Below, piece after piece: positions 17,100 through 26,189 of a stretch of 64,000 nucleotides of DNA (its first letter is position 1; the number at the start of each line of letters is the position of its first letter). Source of the stretch: Borrelia coriaceae (GTDB taxonomy: Bacteria; Spirochaetota; Spirochaetia; Borreliales; Borreliaceae); contig NZ_CP075076.1 in the NCBI RefSeq assembly GCF_023035295.1, forward strand, positions 558,001-622,000. Reading direction: 5' to 3'. The position numbers and the translations under genes are program-made. The notes beneath the pieces are model-generated. The model was given only the letters and a program-made list of their open reading frames with translations, had not been told where the DNA came from and ran no database searches.

Positions 17100-17965
17100 G
17101 TGGTGTTAAGGTATATTATCCAGAAAATTTTAATGCGCTTGTTAGTTTGTTTAATGAGGATGCAAACAATTATATAATTTATAATGAGATTGATTTTCAT
17201 AAAAATGCTGAAATTTTTATGAACAAGAACAAGGAAGATTCTGACAATTTTTTTATAATTAATAATTTTGAAAGATTCAATAAGGTTTCTCTTAAGAGTA
17301 ATTTTTTGGAAATGGGACCCTGTGTGACTTATGATACGATATTACAATTTGGAGAGAAAAATATCCCAAGGTTGTTTTATGAATTTATTTCAAGACTAAA
17401 TGATAGGATATATCTAAATAGTATTAATATTGCTAATGGATTTTATTATAAGAACACAGTGTTTGACTTATATCCTTTGTTGTTAAGTCTCGATGCTCAG
17501 CTTGAGTTTAAGAATATTTTAAATAAGAGAACTTATACTTGTAATGCTTACAGTATTAACAGAGATGATTATATAGAAAGTCGACATATTTTATTTTTAA
17601 GTAAATTAAAATTTCCAATTACAAATTTGTGGAATAAAAGTTTTTGCAGTAGGATATTTGTTGATACTTTTTCATTTAATATCTTAGAAGAGACAAACAT
17701 TATTTTTATTTGCGTTCTTTTAAATGTTAGGAGAAATATTATAAGTGATTTTTTGATGAAGATATTTTATAATGACAAAGTTATTACTTTAAGAGATTTT
17801 CAAGTTTTACTTCTTAATAAATCTTTGCCTTTATCTTTAGTTGAAATTGAAGATTCTATTAGGGTGCTAGATAAGAATATCTGTGATGTTAAAAACTTTA
17901 GTTTAGGGGAGATGAGTTTAAGACTTATTAAAAACTTTTATTTCAATGTATTGTGTAATTTATAG
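17096..17965 (+). CDS. Diverged FAD-binding medium-subunit homologue (xanthine/CO dehydrogenase family)
   Basis: A 289-residue protein, the normal length of the FAD subunit. It begins with an ATG that overlaps the previous TGA (ATGA), so it is coupled. Anchors: VKVYYPENFNALVSLF (family: FxYxxPxSLxEAxxLL), FLEMGPCVTYDTIL (family: LxIGAxVTxxxI), and above all LNSINIANG...FDLYPLLLSLDAQLEFKN (family: IRNxATxGGN...GDxxPxLLALDAxVxL). The two FAD pyrophosphate loops are not conserved: the GGT near residue 25-30 reads IIYNEID and the TxGGN reads NIANG. The reading frame is intact and without stops, which argues for retained function other than electron transfer. A 158-base gap precedes ptsH. Confidence 0.68.
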   Translation: MSGVKVYYPENFNALVSLFNEDANNYIIYNEIDFHKNAEIFMNKNKEDSDNFFIINNFERFNKVSLKSNFLEMGPCVTYDTILQFGEKNIPRLFYEFISRLNDRIYLNSINIANGFYYKNTVFDLYPLLLSLDAQLEFKNILNKRTYTCNAYSINRDDYIESRHILFLSKLKFPITNLWNKSFCSRIFVDTFSFNILEETNIIFICVLLNVRRNIISDFLMKIFYNDKVITLRDFQVLLLNKSLPLSLVEIEDSIRVLDKNICDVKNFSLGEMSLRLIKNFYFNVLCNL

Positions 17966-18040
17966 TATTATAAAAGTTAGTATTATTAAATAATTGCTGG
18001 TTTTTAGGCATGGTTTTAATATAAAAGCAATAGAATTAAT

Positions 18041-18068
18041 TTATCAATTTGTTTTTATGCATTATAAT
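18041..18068 (+). promoter_or_regulatory. Candidate promoter of the pts operon
   Basis: A perfect TATAAT at 18063-18068 and TTATCA at 18041-18046 (4 of 6) with a 16-base spacer, about 55 bases before the ptsH start. An AAGGGG ribosome site lies shortly before the ATG. Confidence 0.5.
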
Positions 18069-18123
18069 ATATTTGTTAATAAGTTAATCAAAAAATAATT
18101 ATTCAAATAAGGGGCTTAAGCTT

Positions 18124-18384
18124 ATGGTAAAAAAAGAGGCTACAATTAAAGCCATTAATGGTTTGCATGTTAGACCGGCATCAACGTTTGTCAAAAAAGC
18201 TAAGGAGTATGTTAGTGATATAACAATTGAGGCTGATGGGAAATCTGTGAGTGGCAAAAGTTTATTTCGCTTACAAACTCTGGAATTATCTTCTGGAAAG
18301 AAGCTTGTGGTGTGTGCTGAGGGTGATGATGAGGAGAAGGCTGTTAATGAACTTGTTGAGCTCATTGAATCTTTTAAAGAATAG
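18124..18384 (+). CDS. ptsH: Phosphocarrier protein HPr
   Basis: An 86-residue HPr that carries phosphate from enzyme I to sugar-specific EIIA proteins. His15 is in the conserved NGLHVRPAS context. Ser46 is present in GKSLFRLQTLEL, the site used by HPr kinase in Firmicutes; no such kinase is visible in this window, so that site may be only structural here. It is first in an operon with ptsI and crr. Confidence 0.95.
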   Translation: MVKKEATIKAINGLHVRPASTFVKKAKEYVSDITIEADGKSVSGKSLFRLQTLELSSGKKLVVCAEGDDEEKAVNELVELIESFKE

Positions 18385-18399
18385 GTGTGGAAGGTTGAT

Positions 18400-20121
18400 A
18401 TGACTTTATCGGGGAAAAGAATATCTAAAGGGATAGGTATAGGAGAGGCGATTTTTATTAAGAAGGATTTTGATAAGTTAATTGATAAATCAAAAATTAC
18501 TGCTTCACAAATTGATGGTGAGATAAAAAAATTTAATGATGCTAAGTCAAAATCTATATCTGCACTTAAAGAGCTTACAAAGAAAGCTGTATCCCAATTT
18601 GGTTCTGATAAGGAAGGTATTTTTGAAGGGCAGATATTAGTTATTGAGGATAACGAACTTTCTGAGTCTGTTATGGGCTTTATTAAGAATGAAAATTATG
18701 GTGCTGCTTATGCTGTTTATCTATCTTTTAAAGAATTGATTGAAAGTGTAGAAGAATATACAGATGCTTATTTAAAGGAGAGAGCTTCTGATTTTAAAGA
18801 TATTAGGAATAGGCTTATTTCAAATATTTTAGATCAAGTTACTGATCTTTCTGAGATTAAAAAAGATGTTGTTTTAATTACTGAAGAATTGACACCGTCT
18901 GATACAATGCAGGTTGATTTAAGTTATGTTAAGGGATTTATTACTACAGTTGGTGGTGAGACTTCTCATGCTGCTATTTTAGCAAGGACAATGGGACTTC
19001 CTGCGCTTGTTATGACATCTTTAGATATTGCTAAAATTAAAGAAGGTGAGCAATTAATAATTGATGGATTGTCTTCAATAGTTATTAGTAATCCTTCGTC
19101 TAATGAGCTAAATAAATATGAGCATAAGATATTAGAGTATCATGAGCATGAGAGAGAGCTTTTTGCATTAAGAAATCAGGATGCCAAGACGAAAGATGGT
19201 ATTCAAATATCTCTTAAGGCTAATATTGGAACTACTACGGATATTGTATATGTTAATAAGTATGGGATTGATAGTATAGGTCTTTTTAGGACAGAGTTTT
19301 TATATATGGAGTCTTTAAAGCCACCCACAGAGGATGAACAGTTTGAAGCTTATAAAAAAGTTGTAAACTCTATAGAGAAAAAAGGTGTTGTTACTATTCG
19401 TACTCTTGATATTGGAGGAGATAAGGAGATTCCATATTTTAATTTTCCAAAAGAAGATAATCCTTTCCTAGGGTATCGTGCTCTTAGAATGTATATGGAT
19501 CATGAGGATTTAATACAAAGTCAATTTAATGCAATTTTTAGGGCTAGTCATTATGGGAAGATAAGAATCATGGTTCCTATGCTTACTAGGTATGAAGAAA
19601 TTGACATAATTAATTATTTTGTAGATAAAGCTAAGACAAATTTGAAGTCTAGAAATTTACCTTTTGATGAAAATTTGGAAATTGGATGCATGATAGAAGT
19701 CCCTTCAGCAGCTTTAATGGCTTCTGAATTTGCTAGCAAATTGGATTTCTTTAGTATTGGTACTAACGATTTAACCCAATATACTTTGGCTGTAGATCGG
19801 GGTAATCATAAAATATCAAATTTATATGATAAATATAATCCTGCTGTGTTAAGACTTATTAAGAATGTTCTTGATGCTGGTAATGGTTCTGGAATTGATG
19901 TTTCTGTTTGTGGTGAGCTTGGGGGAGATGAGGCTGGGGCTTTGATTTTGATTGGGCTTGGATTTAGATCTTTGAGTATGGTGCCTAGTGCCTCACTTCG
20001 AATTAAGTATTTGTTAAGCAAATATACAATATCTGACTTAAGTGAATTAGCAATTAAAGTTTTAAATAGTAAATCAGAGTCAGAGACTTTAGAATTTTTA
20101 GATAAATATATAGGAGATTAG
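18400..20121 (+). CDS. ptsI: Phosphoenolpyruvate-protein phosphotransferase (enzyme I)
   Basis: Transfers phosphate from PEP to HPr. I choose ATG 18400, with GGAAGG 6 bases upstream, over a GTG that directly abuts the ptsH stop; this gives 573 residues, the normal size. The active His lies near residue 190 in GGETSHAAILARTMGLPA. The C-terminal PEP-binding TIM barrel is complete (FRTEFLYM, RTLDIGGDKEIPYF, the signature FSIGTNDLTQYTLAVDRGN, and VCGELGGDE with the catalytic Cys). Same operon as ptsH and crr. Confidence 0.96.
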   Translation: MTLSGKRISKGIGIGEAIFIKKDFDKLIDKSKITASQIDGEIKKFNDAKSKSISALKELTKKAVSQFGSDKEGIFEGQILVIEDNELSESVMGFIKNENYGAAYAVYLSFKELIESVEEYTDAYLKERASDFKDIRNRLISNILDQVTDLSEIKKDVVLITEELTPSDTMQVDLSYVKGFITTVGGETSHAAILARTMGLPALVMTSLDIAKIKEGEQLIIDGLSSIVISNPSSNELNKYEHKILEYHEHERELFALRNQDAKTKDGIQISLKANIGTTTDIVYVNKYGIDSIGLFRTEFLYMESLKPPTEDEQFEAYKKVVNSIEKKGVVTIRTLDIGGDKEIPYFNFPKEDNPFLGYRALRMYMDHEDLIQSQFNAIFRASHYGKIRIMVPMLTRYEEIDIINYFVDKAKTNLKSRNLPFDENLEIGCMIEVPSAALMASEFASKLDFFSIGTNDLTQYTLAVDRGNHKISNLYDKYNPAVLRLIKNVLDAGNGSGIDVSVCGELGGDEAGALILIGLGFRSLSMVPSASLRIKYLLSKYTISDLSELAIKVLNSKSESETLEFLDKYIGD

Positions 20122-20124
20122 TTT

Positions 20125-20694
20125 ATGGGGTTTTTGGGATTTTTTAAGAAGTCCGCTACTTTGGATTTGATAGCACCTGTTAGTGGAAAGGTTATTTCAA
20201 TTGATAAGGTGCCAGATGAAGCTTTTGCTGAGAAAATAGTTGGTGATGGAGTTGCAATTATGCCTACTGGGAGTGAGTTGGTTGCGCCTTGTGATGGAAA
20301 TATTGGCAAAATTTTCAAAACTAACCATGCCTTTAGTCTTGAAACTAAAGAAGGTGTGGAAATTTTTGTGCATTTTGGTATTAATACTCTTAATTTGAAT
20401 GGTAAGGGATTTACAAGGGTTGCTGAGGAGGGCATGAGCGTAAAACAGGGGGATGTTATTATTAGACTTGATCTTGAATATTTAAAGTCCCATGCAGAAT
20501 CAGTAGTTACACCTGTTGTTATTGCAAATTCTGATGAAGTTTCAAGTATTGATTATGTGTTTGGAAAGTTTGATGATGGTTCTGAGTATGTTTTATCTTC
20601 TACTACTACTTTAACTGAAGATGTTAAAGCTAAGATATCTCAAACTAAACCTGTTGAGGCAGGCAAAGATTTGATTCTTAGAGTTAAGAAGTAA
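20125..20694 (+). CDS. crr: PTS glucose-type EIIA component
   Basis: A 189-residue free-standing IIA-Glc. Both active-site histidines are present: His68 (TNHAFSLET) and the phospho-acceptor His83 (VEIFVHFGINTLNLNGKGF). There is no membrane part, so it must serve IIBC proteins encoded elsewhere. The start is 3 bases after the ptsI stop. A strong hairpin covers the stop codon, ending the operon. Confidence 0.95.
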   Translation: MGFLGFFKKSATLDLIAPVSGKVISIDKVPDEAFAEKIVGDGVAIMPTGSELVAPCDGNIGKIFKTNHAFSLETKEGVEIFVHFGINTLNLNGKGFTRVAEEGMSVKQGDVIIRLDLEYLKSHAESVVTPVVIANSDEVSSIDYVFGKFDDGSEYVLSSTTTLTEDVKAKISQTKPVEAGKDLILRVKK

Positions 20695-20720
20695 GTTCGC
20701 AACATAAGCTGCGAACTTAC
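20691..20720. terminator. Hairpin between convergent crr and htpG
   Basis: GTAAGTTCGC (20691-20700) pairs perfectly with GCGAACTTAC (20711-20720); an extra A-T pair gives 11 bp with an 8-base loop. The crr stop codon is inside the left arm. A run of T follows at 20732, a little further away than in a classic terminator. It probably ends the pts transcript and may also serve htpG from the other side. Confidence 0.7.
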
Positions 20721-20725
20721 TCTAA

Positions 20726-22573
20726 TTATATGTTTTTTTCTAACATTTCATTTATGATGTTTATAAATTGACTTGGATTTTTACTTTGTAGGCCTGAAGT
20801 TATCATTGCTTCTTCAAGAAGAATAATACTTATTTTTTCCAAATTTACATCATCTAGATTTTTTAAATTTTGAATTATTTTATTGTTTGGATTGAGTTCA
20901 AGAATAGGCTTGATTTCTTTAATTTCTTGTCCCATTGATATCATAATTCTTTGCATTTGATAAGTAGGATCAGCACTGTCAATTATTATTGCTGATGGTT
21001 CTTGTGTTAGGGTTGCTGATAGTAATACATCTTTGACATCATTTTTAAGTATTTCTTTTACTTTTAGCAAGATGTCTTTGAATTCTTCTTCCATGTGCTT
21101 GAAATTTTCATCTTTTAGTTCATCACTTGTTTCATTTTTGTTTATTGCTTTTAACTTTATCCCATCATATTCTGTAATGAAGTTTAAAATAGCTTCATCA
21201 AGTTCATCATCCATGATAAGAGTTTCATATCCTCTTTCCTTGTAAGCATTTACTATTGGATTGATTTTTAGTATATTTTCTTTTCCTCCGGTTATATAGT
21301 ATATGCTTTTTTGTCCTTCAGGCATTCTTTCTTTGTATTCTTTTAAGGATACAAGTCCATCTACGTGAGAGGATTTAAATCTAATTAAGGATATGAGCTT
21401 GTTTCTATTATCAAAGTCAGAATAAACTCCTTCTTTTAAACATCTTCCAAATTCTTTGGAAAATTCATTGAACTTGGAATGATCGGCTGTACTTAACTTT
21501 TCAAGTTCACTGAGGATTTTCTTTACAGAAGATGCCTTTATTTTGGCCAATATTTTGTTTTGCTGTAAAATTTCTCTACTTACATTTAGTGGTAAATCTT
21601 GGCAATCTATGATTCCTTTTATGAATCTTAAATAATTTGGAAGTAAACTGTCTGAAGAATCTGTTATGAAGATTCTATTTATGAATAATTTTACACCAGG
21701 TTTAGTATTTGGATAATAGAGATCATAGGGAGCTTTGCTTGGGATGTAGAAAAGGTTTGTATACTCGATACTTCCCTCGGCTTTTGTATGTATATGAATT
21801 AATGGGTTCTCATAATCAAAGGTTAAATTTTTATAAAATTCATTGTATTCTTCATCTGTTATTTCATTTTTATTTTTTATCCAAATTGCTGTTGTGTCAT
21901 TCAGTTTTTCTTCTTTTTCCTCAAATCCTTCTTGCTTGCCATCCTTTATTAGGGGTTCTTTATATTTAATGAAGATAGGGTAACTTATGTGATTTGAATA
22001 TTTTTTGATAATCTCTTGGATTTTCCATTTGTTAGTGTATTCAATTCCTTCTTCATTAAGGTAAAGGGTTATTTCAGTTCCATGTTCATCTTTTTTTGCT
22101 TTGTCTATTTCATAGCCTGTTTTGCCGTCACTAGACCAGACATAGGCAACATCTTCTAAAGCTTTTTTCGTTATAAGTTCAACTTTGTCTGATACAATAA
22201 AAGCACTATAAAATCCAACTCCAAATTGTCCAATTAAGCTTGCAGCATTCTTTTCATCTTTTTTTAAGTTGTTTATAAATTCTTTAGTCCCTGATTTTGC
22301 AATTGTACCAAGATGATTAATCAGGTCTTCTTTGTTCATTCCAATTCCATTGTCTTTTATTTTAATCACTTTCTCATCAAAGCTTATTTCTATTTTTGGA
22401 TCTAGTTTGATATCCTTAAATTTTTCGTTTGTTAGGTTTAAAAATTTAAGTTTGTCAATGGCATCAGAAGCATTTGATATTAATTCTCGTAAAAATATTT
22501 CTTTATGAGAATAAAGAGAATGTATGATTAAATAAAGTAAATCATTAACTTCTGTATCAAATTGTTTTTTCAT
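20726..22573 (-). CDS. htpG: Hsp90-family chaperone HtpG
   Basis: A 615-residue cytosolic ATP-dependent chaperone. GHKL ATP-site motifs are all visible in the N-domain: FLRELISNASDAIDKLK (catalytic Glu and Mg-binding Asn), DNGIGMNKEDL, GTIAKSGTKEF and GQFGVGFYSAFIVSD. The middle domain has the conserved LPLNVSREILQQNKIL, and the C-terminal dimerisation region is complete. The ATG has a good AGGAGA ribosome site. I looked for a CIRCE operator upstream and did not find one. Confidence 0.96.
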   Translation of the reverse strand: MKKQFDTEVNDLLYLIIHSLYSHKEIFLRELISNASDAIDKLKFLNLTNEKFKDIKLDPKIEISFDEKVIKIKDNGIGMNKEDLINHLGTIAKSGTKEFINNLKKDEKNAASLIGQFGVGFYSAFIVSDKVELITKKALEDVAYVWSSDGKTGYEIDKAKKDEHGTEITLYLNEEGIEYTNKWKIQEIIKKYSNHISYPIFIKYKEPLIKDGKQEGFEEKEEKLNDTTAIWIKNKNEITDEEYNEFYKNLTFDYENPLIHIHTKAEGSIEYTNLFYIPSKAPYDLYYPNTKPGVKLFINRIFITDSSDSLLPNYLRFIKGIIDCQDLPLNVSREILQQNKILAKIKASSVKKILSELEKLSTADHSKFNEFSKEFGRCLKEGVYSDFDNRNKLISLIRFKSSHVDGLVSLKEYKERMPEGQKSIYYITGGKENILKINPIVNAYKERGYETLIMDDELDEAILNFITEYDGIKLKAINKNETSDELKDENFKHMEEEFKDILLKVKEILKNDVKDVLLSATLTQEPSAIIIDSADPTYQMQRIMISMGQEIKEIKPILELNPNNKIIQNLKNLDDVNLEKISIILLEEAMITSGLQSKNPSQFINIINEMLEKNI

Positions 22574-22692
22574 AGAATTCTCCTATCTTGCATTCGCTTT
22601 AATCTTTACTTTTTTTATAATATAACATAATCTAAAAATAATGAATAAATCAAATTTGTCTATAATAAAAAATTAGGATAGAGGATAATACA

Positions 22693-24087
22693 ATGGATGT
22701 CGGTATTTATGGATTAGGAATTATGGGCAGTAATTTAGCATTAAATATTGCTGATAGTGGTTTAAATGTTTCTGTTTATAATAGAGATAATGATAGGACA
22801 GAGGCTTTCCTTGTAAACAATACGCATAAGAAAATTAGTGGGTTTAAAGATATTGAGACTTTTATTGGAAGCTTAAAGAAACCTAGAAAAATTATTTTAA
22901 TGATATTAAGCTCAGCTGTGGATGAAGTAATTGAAGAAATTTTACCTTTAGTTGAGAAATTCGATATTGTTATTGATGGTGGAAATTCTCATTATAAGGA
23001 TACGATAAGAAGAGAGCAAAAATTATCTTCTAAGGATATCTATTTTGTTGGACTTGGAATTTCAGGTGGTGAGAAGGGTGCGAGATTTGGACCTTCTTTG
23101 ATGTATGGTGGAAGCAAAAAGGTTTATGGATTAATTGAACCTATTTTGAATAAGATAGCTGCCAAGACAAATGAGGGAGATATTTGTTCTGCTTATATTG
23201 GTGAGAATGGAGCTGGGCATTATGTAAAGATGATTCACAATGGAATTGAGTATGCGGATATGCAACTTATTGTTGAAGCATATTTTTTTATGAAGAGAGC
23301 TTTTAATTTAGATAATTTAAAAATTTCTGAAGTATTTGACAAATGGGGAGAAAGTGATCTTTCTAGTTATTTAATAGAGATAACATCTAAAATTTTAAAA
23401 TATAAAGAAAATAATGAATATTTGCTTGATAAGATTTTAGATGTTGCAAATCAAAAAGGTACTGGAAAGTGGGTTGCAATTGAGGCTTTACAGTTAAATG
23501 TGCCAGCAAATTTGATTTTTGAATCTTTATTTGCAAGATTTTTGTCAGGATTAAAGCATGAGCGTGTAATTGCTAGTGACATTTTAAGAATGGACATGGA
23601 TGCTGTTAAATTTGATCTGAGTGATTGGATTTTAGATCTTTATTATGCCCTTTTGGTTGCTAAAATACTAGCTTATACTCAGGGTTTTATGATGCTTAAG
23701 AGTGCGTCTGTTAATTATGCTTGGGATTTGAATTTGGGAAAAATTGCTTTGATTTGGAGAGAGGGCTGTATAATTAAAAGTGTTTTTTTAGCTAAGATTA
23801 AATTAGCCTATGATAAAAATCCACATCTTATTAATTTGCTTTTTGATGATTACTTTTTGGATATAATAAAAAATCATCATAAGTCTTTAAGGCGCATAGT
23901 ATCAAAGGCAAGTGAGATTGGGATACCTTTGCCAGCATTTTATGCAAGTCTTTCTTTTCTAGATTCTTATTCTACTAGTTATTTGCCAGCCAACTTAATT
24001 CAGGCTCAAAGAGATTTTTTTGGTGCACATAGTTTTGAGAGAATTGATTCAAAAAGAGGTGAATTTTTTCATAATATTTGGGAATAA
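22693..24087 (+). CDS. gnd: 6-phosphogluconate dehydrogenase (decarboxylating)
   Basis: Oxidises 6-phosphogluconate to ribulose 5-phosphate with NADP. The 464-residue protein has the N-terminal dinucleotide fold (GIYGLGIMGSNLALNIADSG, with NR at the NADP-phosphate site), the substrate loop GISGGEKGARFGPSLM, the catalytic HYVKMIHNGIEYADMQL, and KGTGKW. The length is normal. An AGAGG ribosome site precedes the ATG and a TATAAT stands at 22661. It is divergent from htpG and converges on the barrel-like gene at 24102. Confidence 0.96.
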   Translation: MDVGIYGLGIMGSNLALNIADSGLNVSVYNRDNDRTEAFLVNNTHKKISGFKDIETFIGSLKKPRKIILMILSSAVDEVIEEILPLVEKFDIVIDGGNSHYKDTIRREQKLSSKDIYFVGLGISGGEKGARFGPSLMYGGSKKVYGLIEPILNKIAAKTNEGDICSAYIGENGAGHYVKMIHNGIEYADMQLIVEAYFFMKRAFNLDNLKISEVFDKWGESDLSSYLIEITSKILKYKENNEYLLDKILDVANQKGTGKWVAIEALQLNVPANLIFESLFARFLSGLKHERVIASDILRMDMDAVKFDLSDWILDLYYALLVAKILAYTQGFMMLKSASVNYAWDLNLGKIALIWREGCIIKSVFLAKIKLAYDKNPHLINLLFDDYFLDIIKNHHKSLRRIVSKASEIGIPLPAFYASLSFLDSYSTSYLPANLIQAQRDFFGAHSFERIDSKRGEFFHNIWE

Positions 24088-24101
24088 TTTAAGTTGAGTG
24101 T

Positions 24102-24641
24102 TTAAACATAGTATTTCACGAATATTCCACCCATTATATTTGTTTTAACTCCTGCATAGAAGTAGTGATATGCAGTGGATTTTACATTTGATACAAATTC
24201 TATTGAAGGTGCTATTTTAATTCCTATTTCCACTTGTTTTGTTAAATCATACAAAATAGCTATTGGGATTCTAAGTCCAAATCCTATCTCCATATTTATT
24301 AAGTTTGATTTGTGAGATGATATGTGTATATTGCCCCCAATTCCTGTGCCTATAGATAAATTTTCCATTAAGGGTGTTGTAAATATTAGATCTAAAGCTG
24401 AGAGTACGAGTATATTAAAGTCATATTGTTTGGATTTGAGTGTGTTCCCAGACAAATTAATACCATTAGTTCCCCCATAGCCTATTTCAAGATCAATTAA
24501 TGGGAATGACATAATGTAATTCAATATCGGATTTCCAATACTTCCCCCAAATCCTATTTTTCTATCTAAGTATGAACTTTTGCTAAATGCACTAATCCAT
24601 ATACTTAGTATTAGTATTACTCTTAGCACTAATTGTTGCAT
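24102..24641 (-). CDS. Small exported barrel-like protein
   Basis: A 179-residue protein with GGAG 5 bases before the ATG and a signal-like N-terminus (LVLRVILILSIWISAFS). The mature part alternates hydrophobic and polar residues in glycine-rich strands (KIGFGGSIGNPIL, LEIGYGGTNG, IGTGIGGNIHI, MEIGFGLRIPIA) and ends in FVKYYV. This is typical of an 8-strand outer-membrane barrel, and by position it corresponds to BB0562, which I recall as an outer-membrane candidate. It lies downstream of two related genes on the same strand. Confidence 0.68.
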   Translation of the reverse strand: MQQLVLRVILILSIWISAFSKSSYLDRKIGFGGSIGNPILNYIMSFPLIDLEIGYGGTNGINLSGNTLKSKQYDFNILVLSALDLIFTTPLMENLSIGTGIGGNIHISSHKSNLINMEIGFGLRIPIAILYDLTKQVEIGIKIAPSIEFVSNVKSTAYHYFYAGVKTNIMGGIFVKYYV

Positions 24642-24767
24642 TAAATCTCCAGTAGTTAATATTTTTATTATTATATTTTATTTTTGATGATTAATAAATT
24701 TTATAAGAAAAATCTGGCTAATTTCAGTGTTCTTTAAAATTTGGAATGTTTATAATGCTATTTATTT

Positions 24768-25283
24768 TTAAGCAAGCCAAAGTCTCATGCCAAATCCCGC
24801 AAATACTTCCCATTTTTGTTGTGGATCGTCACTTCCGATTCCCCAAATGTTGATACCAGGTCCTGTTTTTAAAAATATGTCAAAATTATTTGTGATAATT
24901 GGTACATTTAGAGTGAGAGATATTCTAAGTCCTATATTTGTTGAATTATACGCTTCTTGGGTATTTTGCCATTTGGATATCCACCATAATCCATAAATTC
25001 CAACTCCCAGTGAAGCATTTATTATGCTAGGTTTTTCTAGCGAATTTGATGATAGTGCGATAAACTCTAGAGAAGCAAACAATGTATTAAAATTTGTAAA
25101 TAGATTTCTTAATCCATTGTAAATTCCAATTTCCATTTCGATGTTTTTGCCTAATACTAATTGTAATGAGTTTGACAATGGTCCTAGAATTCCAATGCCG
25201 AAATAGCTTTTATTGGTGGGTAAATCTTTTGCCCAAATATTAAAATAATTTATTAGTAATAAGGTTAAGATTATTTTTTTCAT
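24768..25283 (-). CDS. Small exported barrel-like protein, paralogue A
   Basis: A 171-residue protein: lysine start, hydrophobic signal (IILTLLLINYFNIWA), then strands such as YFGIGILGPLSNSL, MEIGIYNGLRNLF, FDIFLKTGPGINIWG and WEVFAGFGMRLWLA. It is the same length as, and clearly related to, the next gene upstream (25674-26189): both share IGxYNGxxNLF, the ISLTLNxxI region, FDIFLKxxPGxxIW and the C-terminal WExFAGxGMRLW. Such a terminal aromatic strand fits recognition by the BAM machinery. Function unknown. Confidence 0.68.
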   Translation of the reverse strand: MKKIILTLLLINYFNIWAKDLPTNKSYFGIGILGPLSNSLQLVLGKNIEMEIGIYNGLRNLFTNFNTLFASLEFIALSSNSLEKPSIINASLGVGIYGLWWISKWQNTQEAYNSTNIGLRISLTLNVPIITNNFDIFLKTGPGINIWGIGSDDPQQKWEVFAGFGMRLWLA

Positions 25284-25626
25284 TTATTGATAAATCCTCT
25301 CGTGTTTAAGTATATACTTGATTGCTTTTAAAGTGAAGTACTATCATCGATATGTTGTAAATATAATTTATGTTTAATATTTTAGTAATTTAAATTTTTA
25401 TGTTTTTGAGGCTTTTTTACATCATATTATAGTAATATCAATTATTTTTATAATATTGACTTGTTTTTAGGGTGTGTAATGTAATTTCTTGTTAATGACT
25501 TTCACTATGCATGCCATTTTGTCTTGCATAGTTTTGGGATAATATCAGTTTTTTGAAGTAGATAAGTCACTTTGATATCTTGTGGATATGTGCAAATTTT
25601 GTTTTGCTAGTTTTAATCGATTTATA
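25284..25626. other. Intergenic stretch without a gene
   Basis: About 340 bases, very AT-rich, between paralogues A and B. It must hold the promoter of the 25283 gene if the hairpin at 25627 ends transcription. I see no convincing open frame, tRNA or repeat. Confidence 0.5.
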
Positions 25627-25651
25627 AAGAGAAGCATTGAATACTTCTCTT
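25627..25651 (-). terminator. Terminator-like hairpin after paralogue B
   Basis: AAGAGAAG (25627-25634) and CTTCTCTT (25644-25651) form a perfect 8-bp stem with a 9-base loop, 22 bases beyond the stop of the minus-strand gene ending at 25674. The run of T on the minus strand is poor (TTTAT), so it may act as a stabilising 3' hairpin instead. Confidence 0.5.
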
Positions 25652-25673
25652 GTGGTATGGTTGGCACTTATAC

Positions 25674-26189
25674 TTATGTAAACCAAAGTCTCATACCAAG
25701 TCCAGCAAATATTTCCCATCTAAATCCAGCTCCGCTACTCCAAATATTTAACCCAAGACCAGGTGCTACTTTTAAAAATATGTCAAATTTTTTTCTAGCT
25801 ATTGCAAGGTTTAAAATCATTGATAATCTTGCTCCCAAGCTCATTGGTCCACTATTTGTTTGACCGTTACCCCATCTTGAGAACCATATTGTTCCATAGC
25901 CTCCGCCTCCAACAGCAAAGTCTAGAATATTATTTATCTTTGCAAAAGTGTGTGTGTAGAAGATATAATCTATTGCAAGGAATAAAGTTTGCCAATCCTT
26001 AAATAAGTTATTTGTTCCATTGTAGACACCCAAGTCTATATCAAAGTTTTCGATATTGAATTCTAATGCAATTGGAAGTGGCAGTAAGATGCCCATGCCG
26101 AATTTGTTTCTTGCAGGTGATGTTGAATTTGCAAAAGCAGATATTGATAATAGTATAAAAATTAAAACAAACATTCTCTTTTTTTTCAT
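25674..26189 (-). CDS. Small exported barrel-like protein, paralogue B
   Basis: A 171-residue protein with signal peptide (FVLIFILLSISAFA, cleavage before NSTSP) and strands matching paralogue A: FGMGILLPLPIAL, IDLGVYNGTNNLF, LSMILNLAIARKKFDIFLK, and terminal WEIFAGLGMRLWFT. By eye roughly a third of positions are shared with paralogue A, including the final strand. The pair is an old tandem duplication. No enzymatic motif; outer-membrane placement is inferred. Confidence 0.68.
   Translation of the reverse strand: MKKKRMFVLIFILLSISAFANSTSPARNKFGMGILLPLPIALEFNIENFDIDLGVYNGTNNLFKDWQTLFLAIDYIFYTHTFAKINNILDFAVGGGGYGTIWFSRWGNGQTNSGPMSLGARLSMILNLAIARKKFDIFLKVAPGLGLNIWSSGAGFRWEIFAGLGMRLWFT

Noticed and set aside
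14786-17965. Treating the trio as a working xanthine dehydrogenase
   Set aside because: The catalytic Glu, pterin loops, ferredoxin cysteines and FAD loops do not align, so normal activity is not supported.
22574-22692. CIRCE-type heat-shock operator before htpG
   Set aside because: No TTAGCACTC/GAGTGCTAA repeat is present.
25582-25863. Plus-strand open frame opposite the barrel gene
   Set aside because: It is a shadow of the minus-strand gene, lacks a ribosome site and has no recognisable content.
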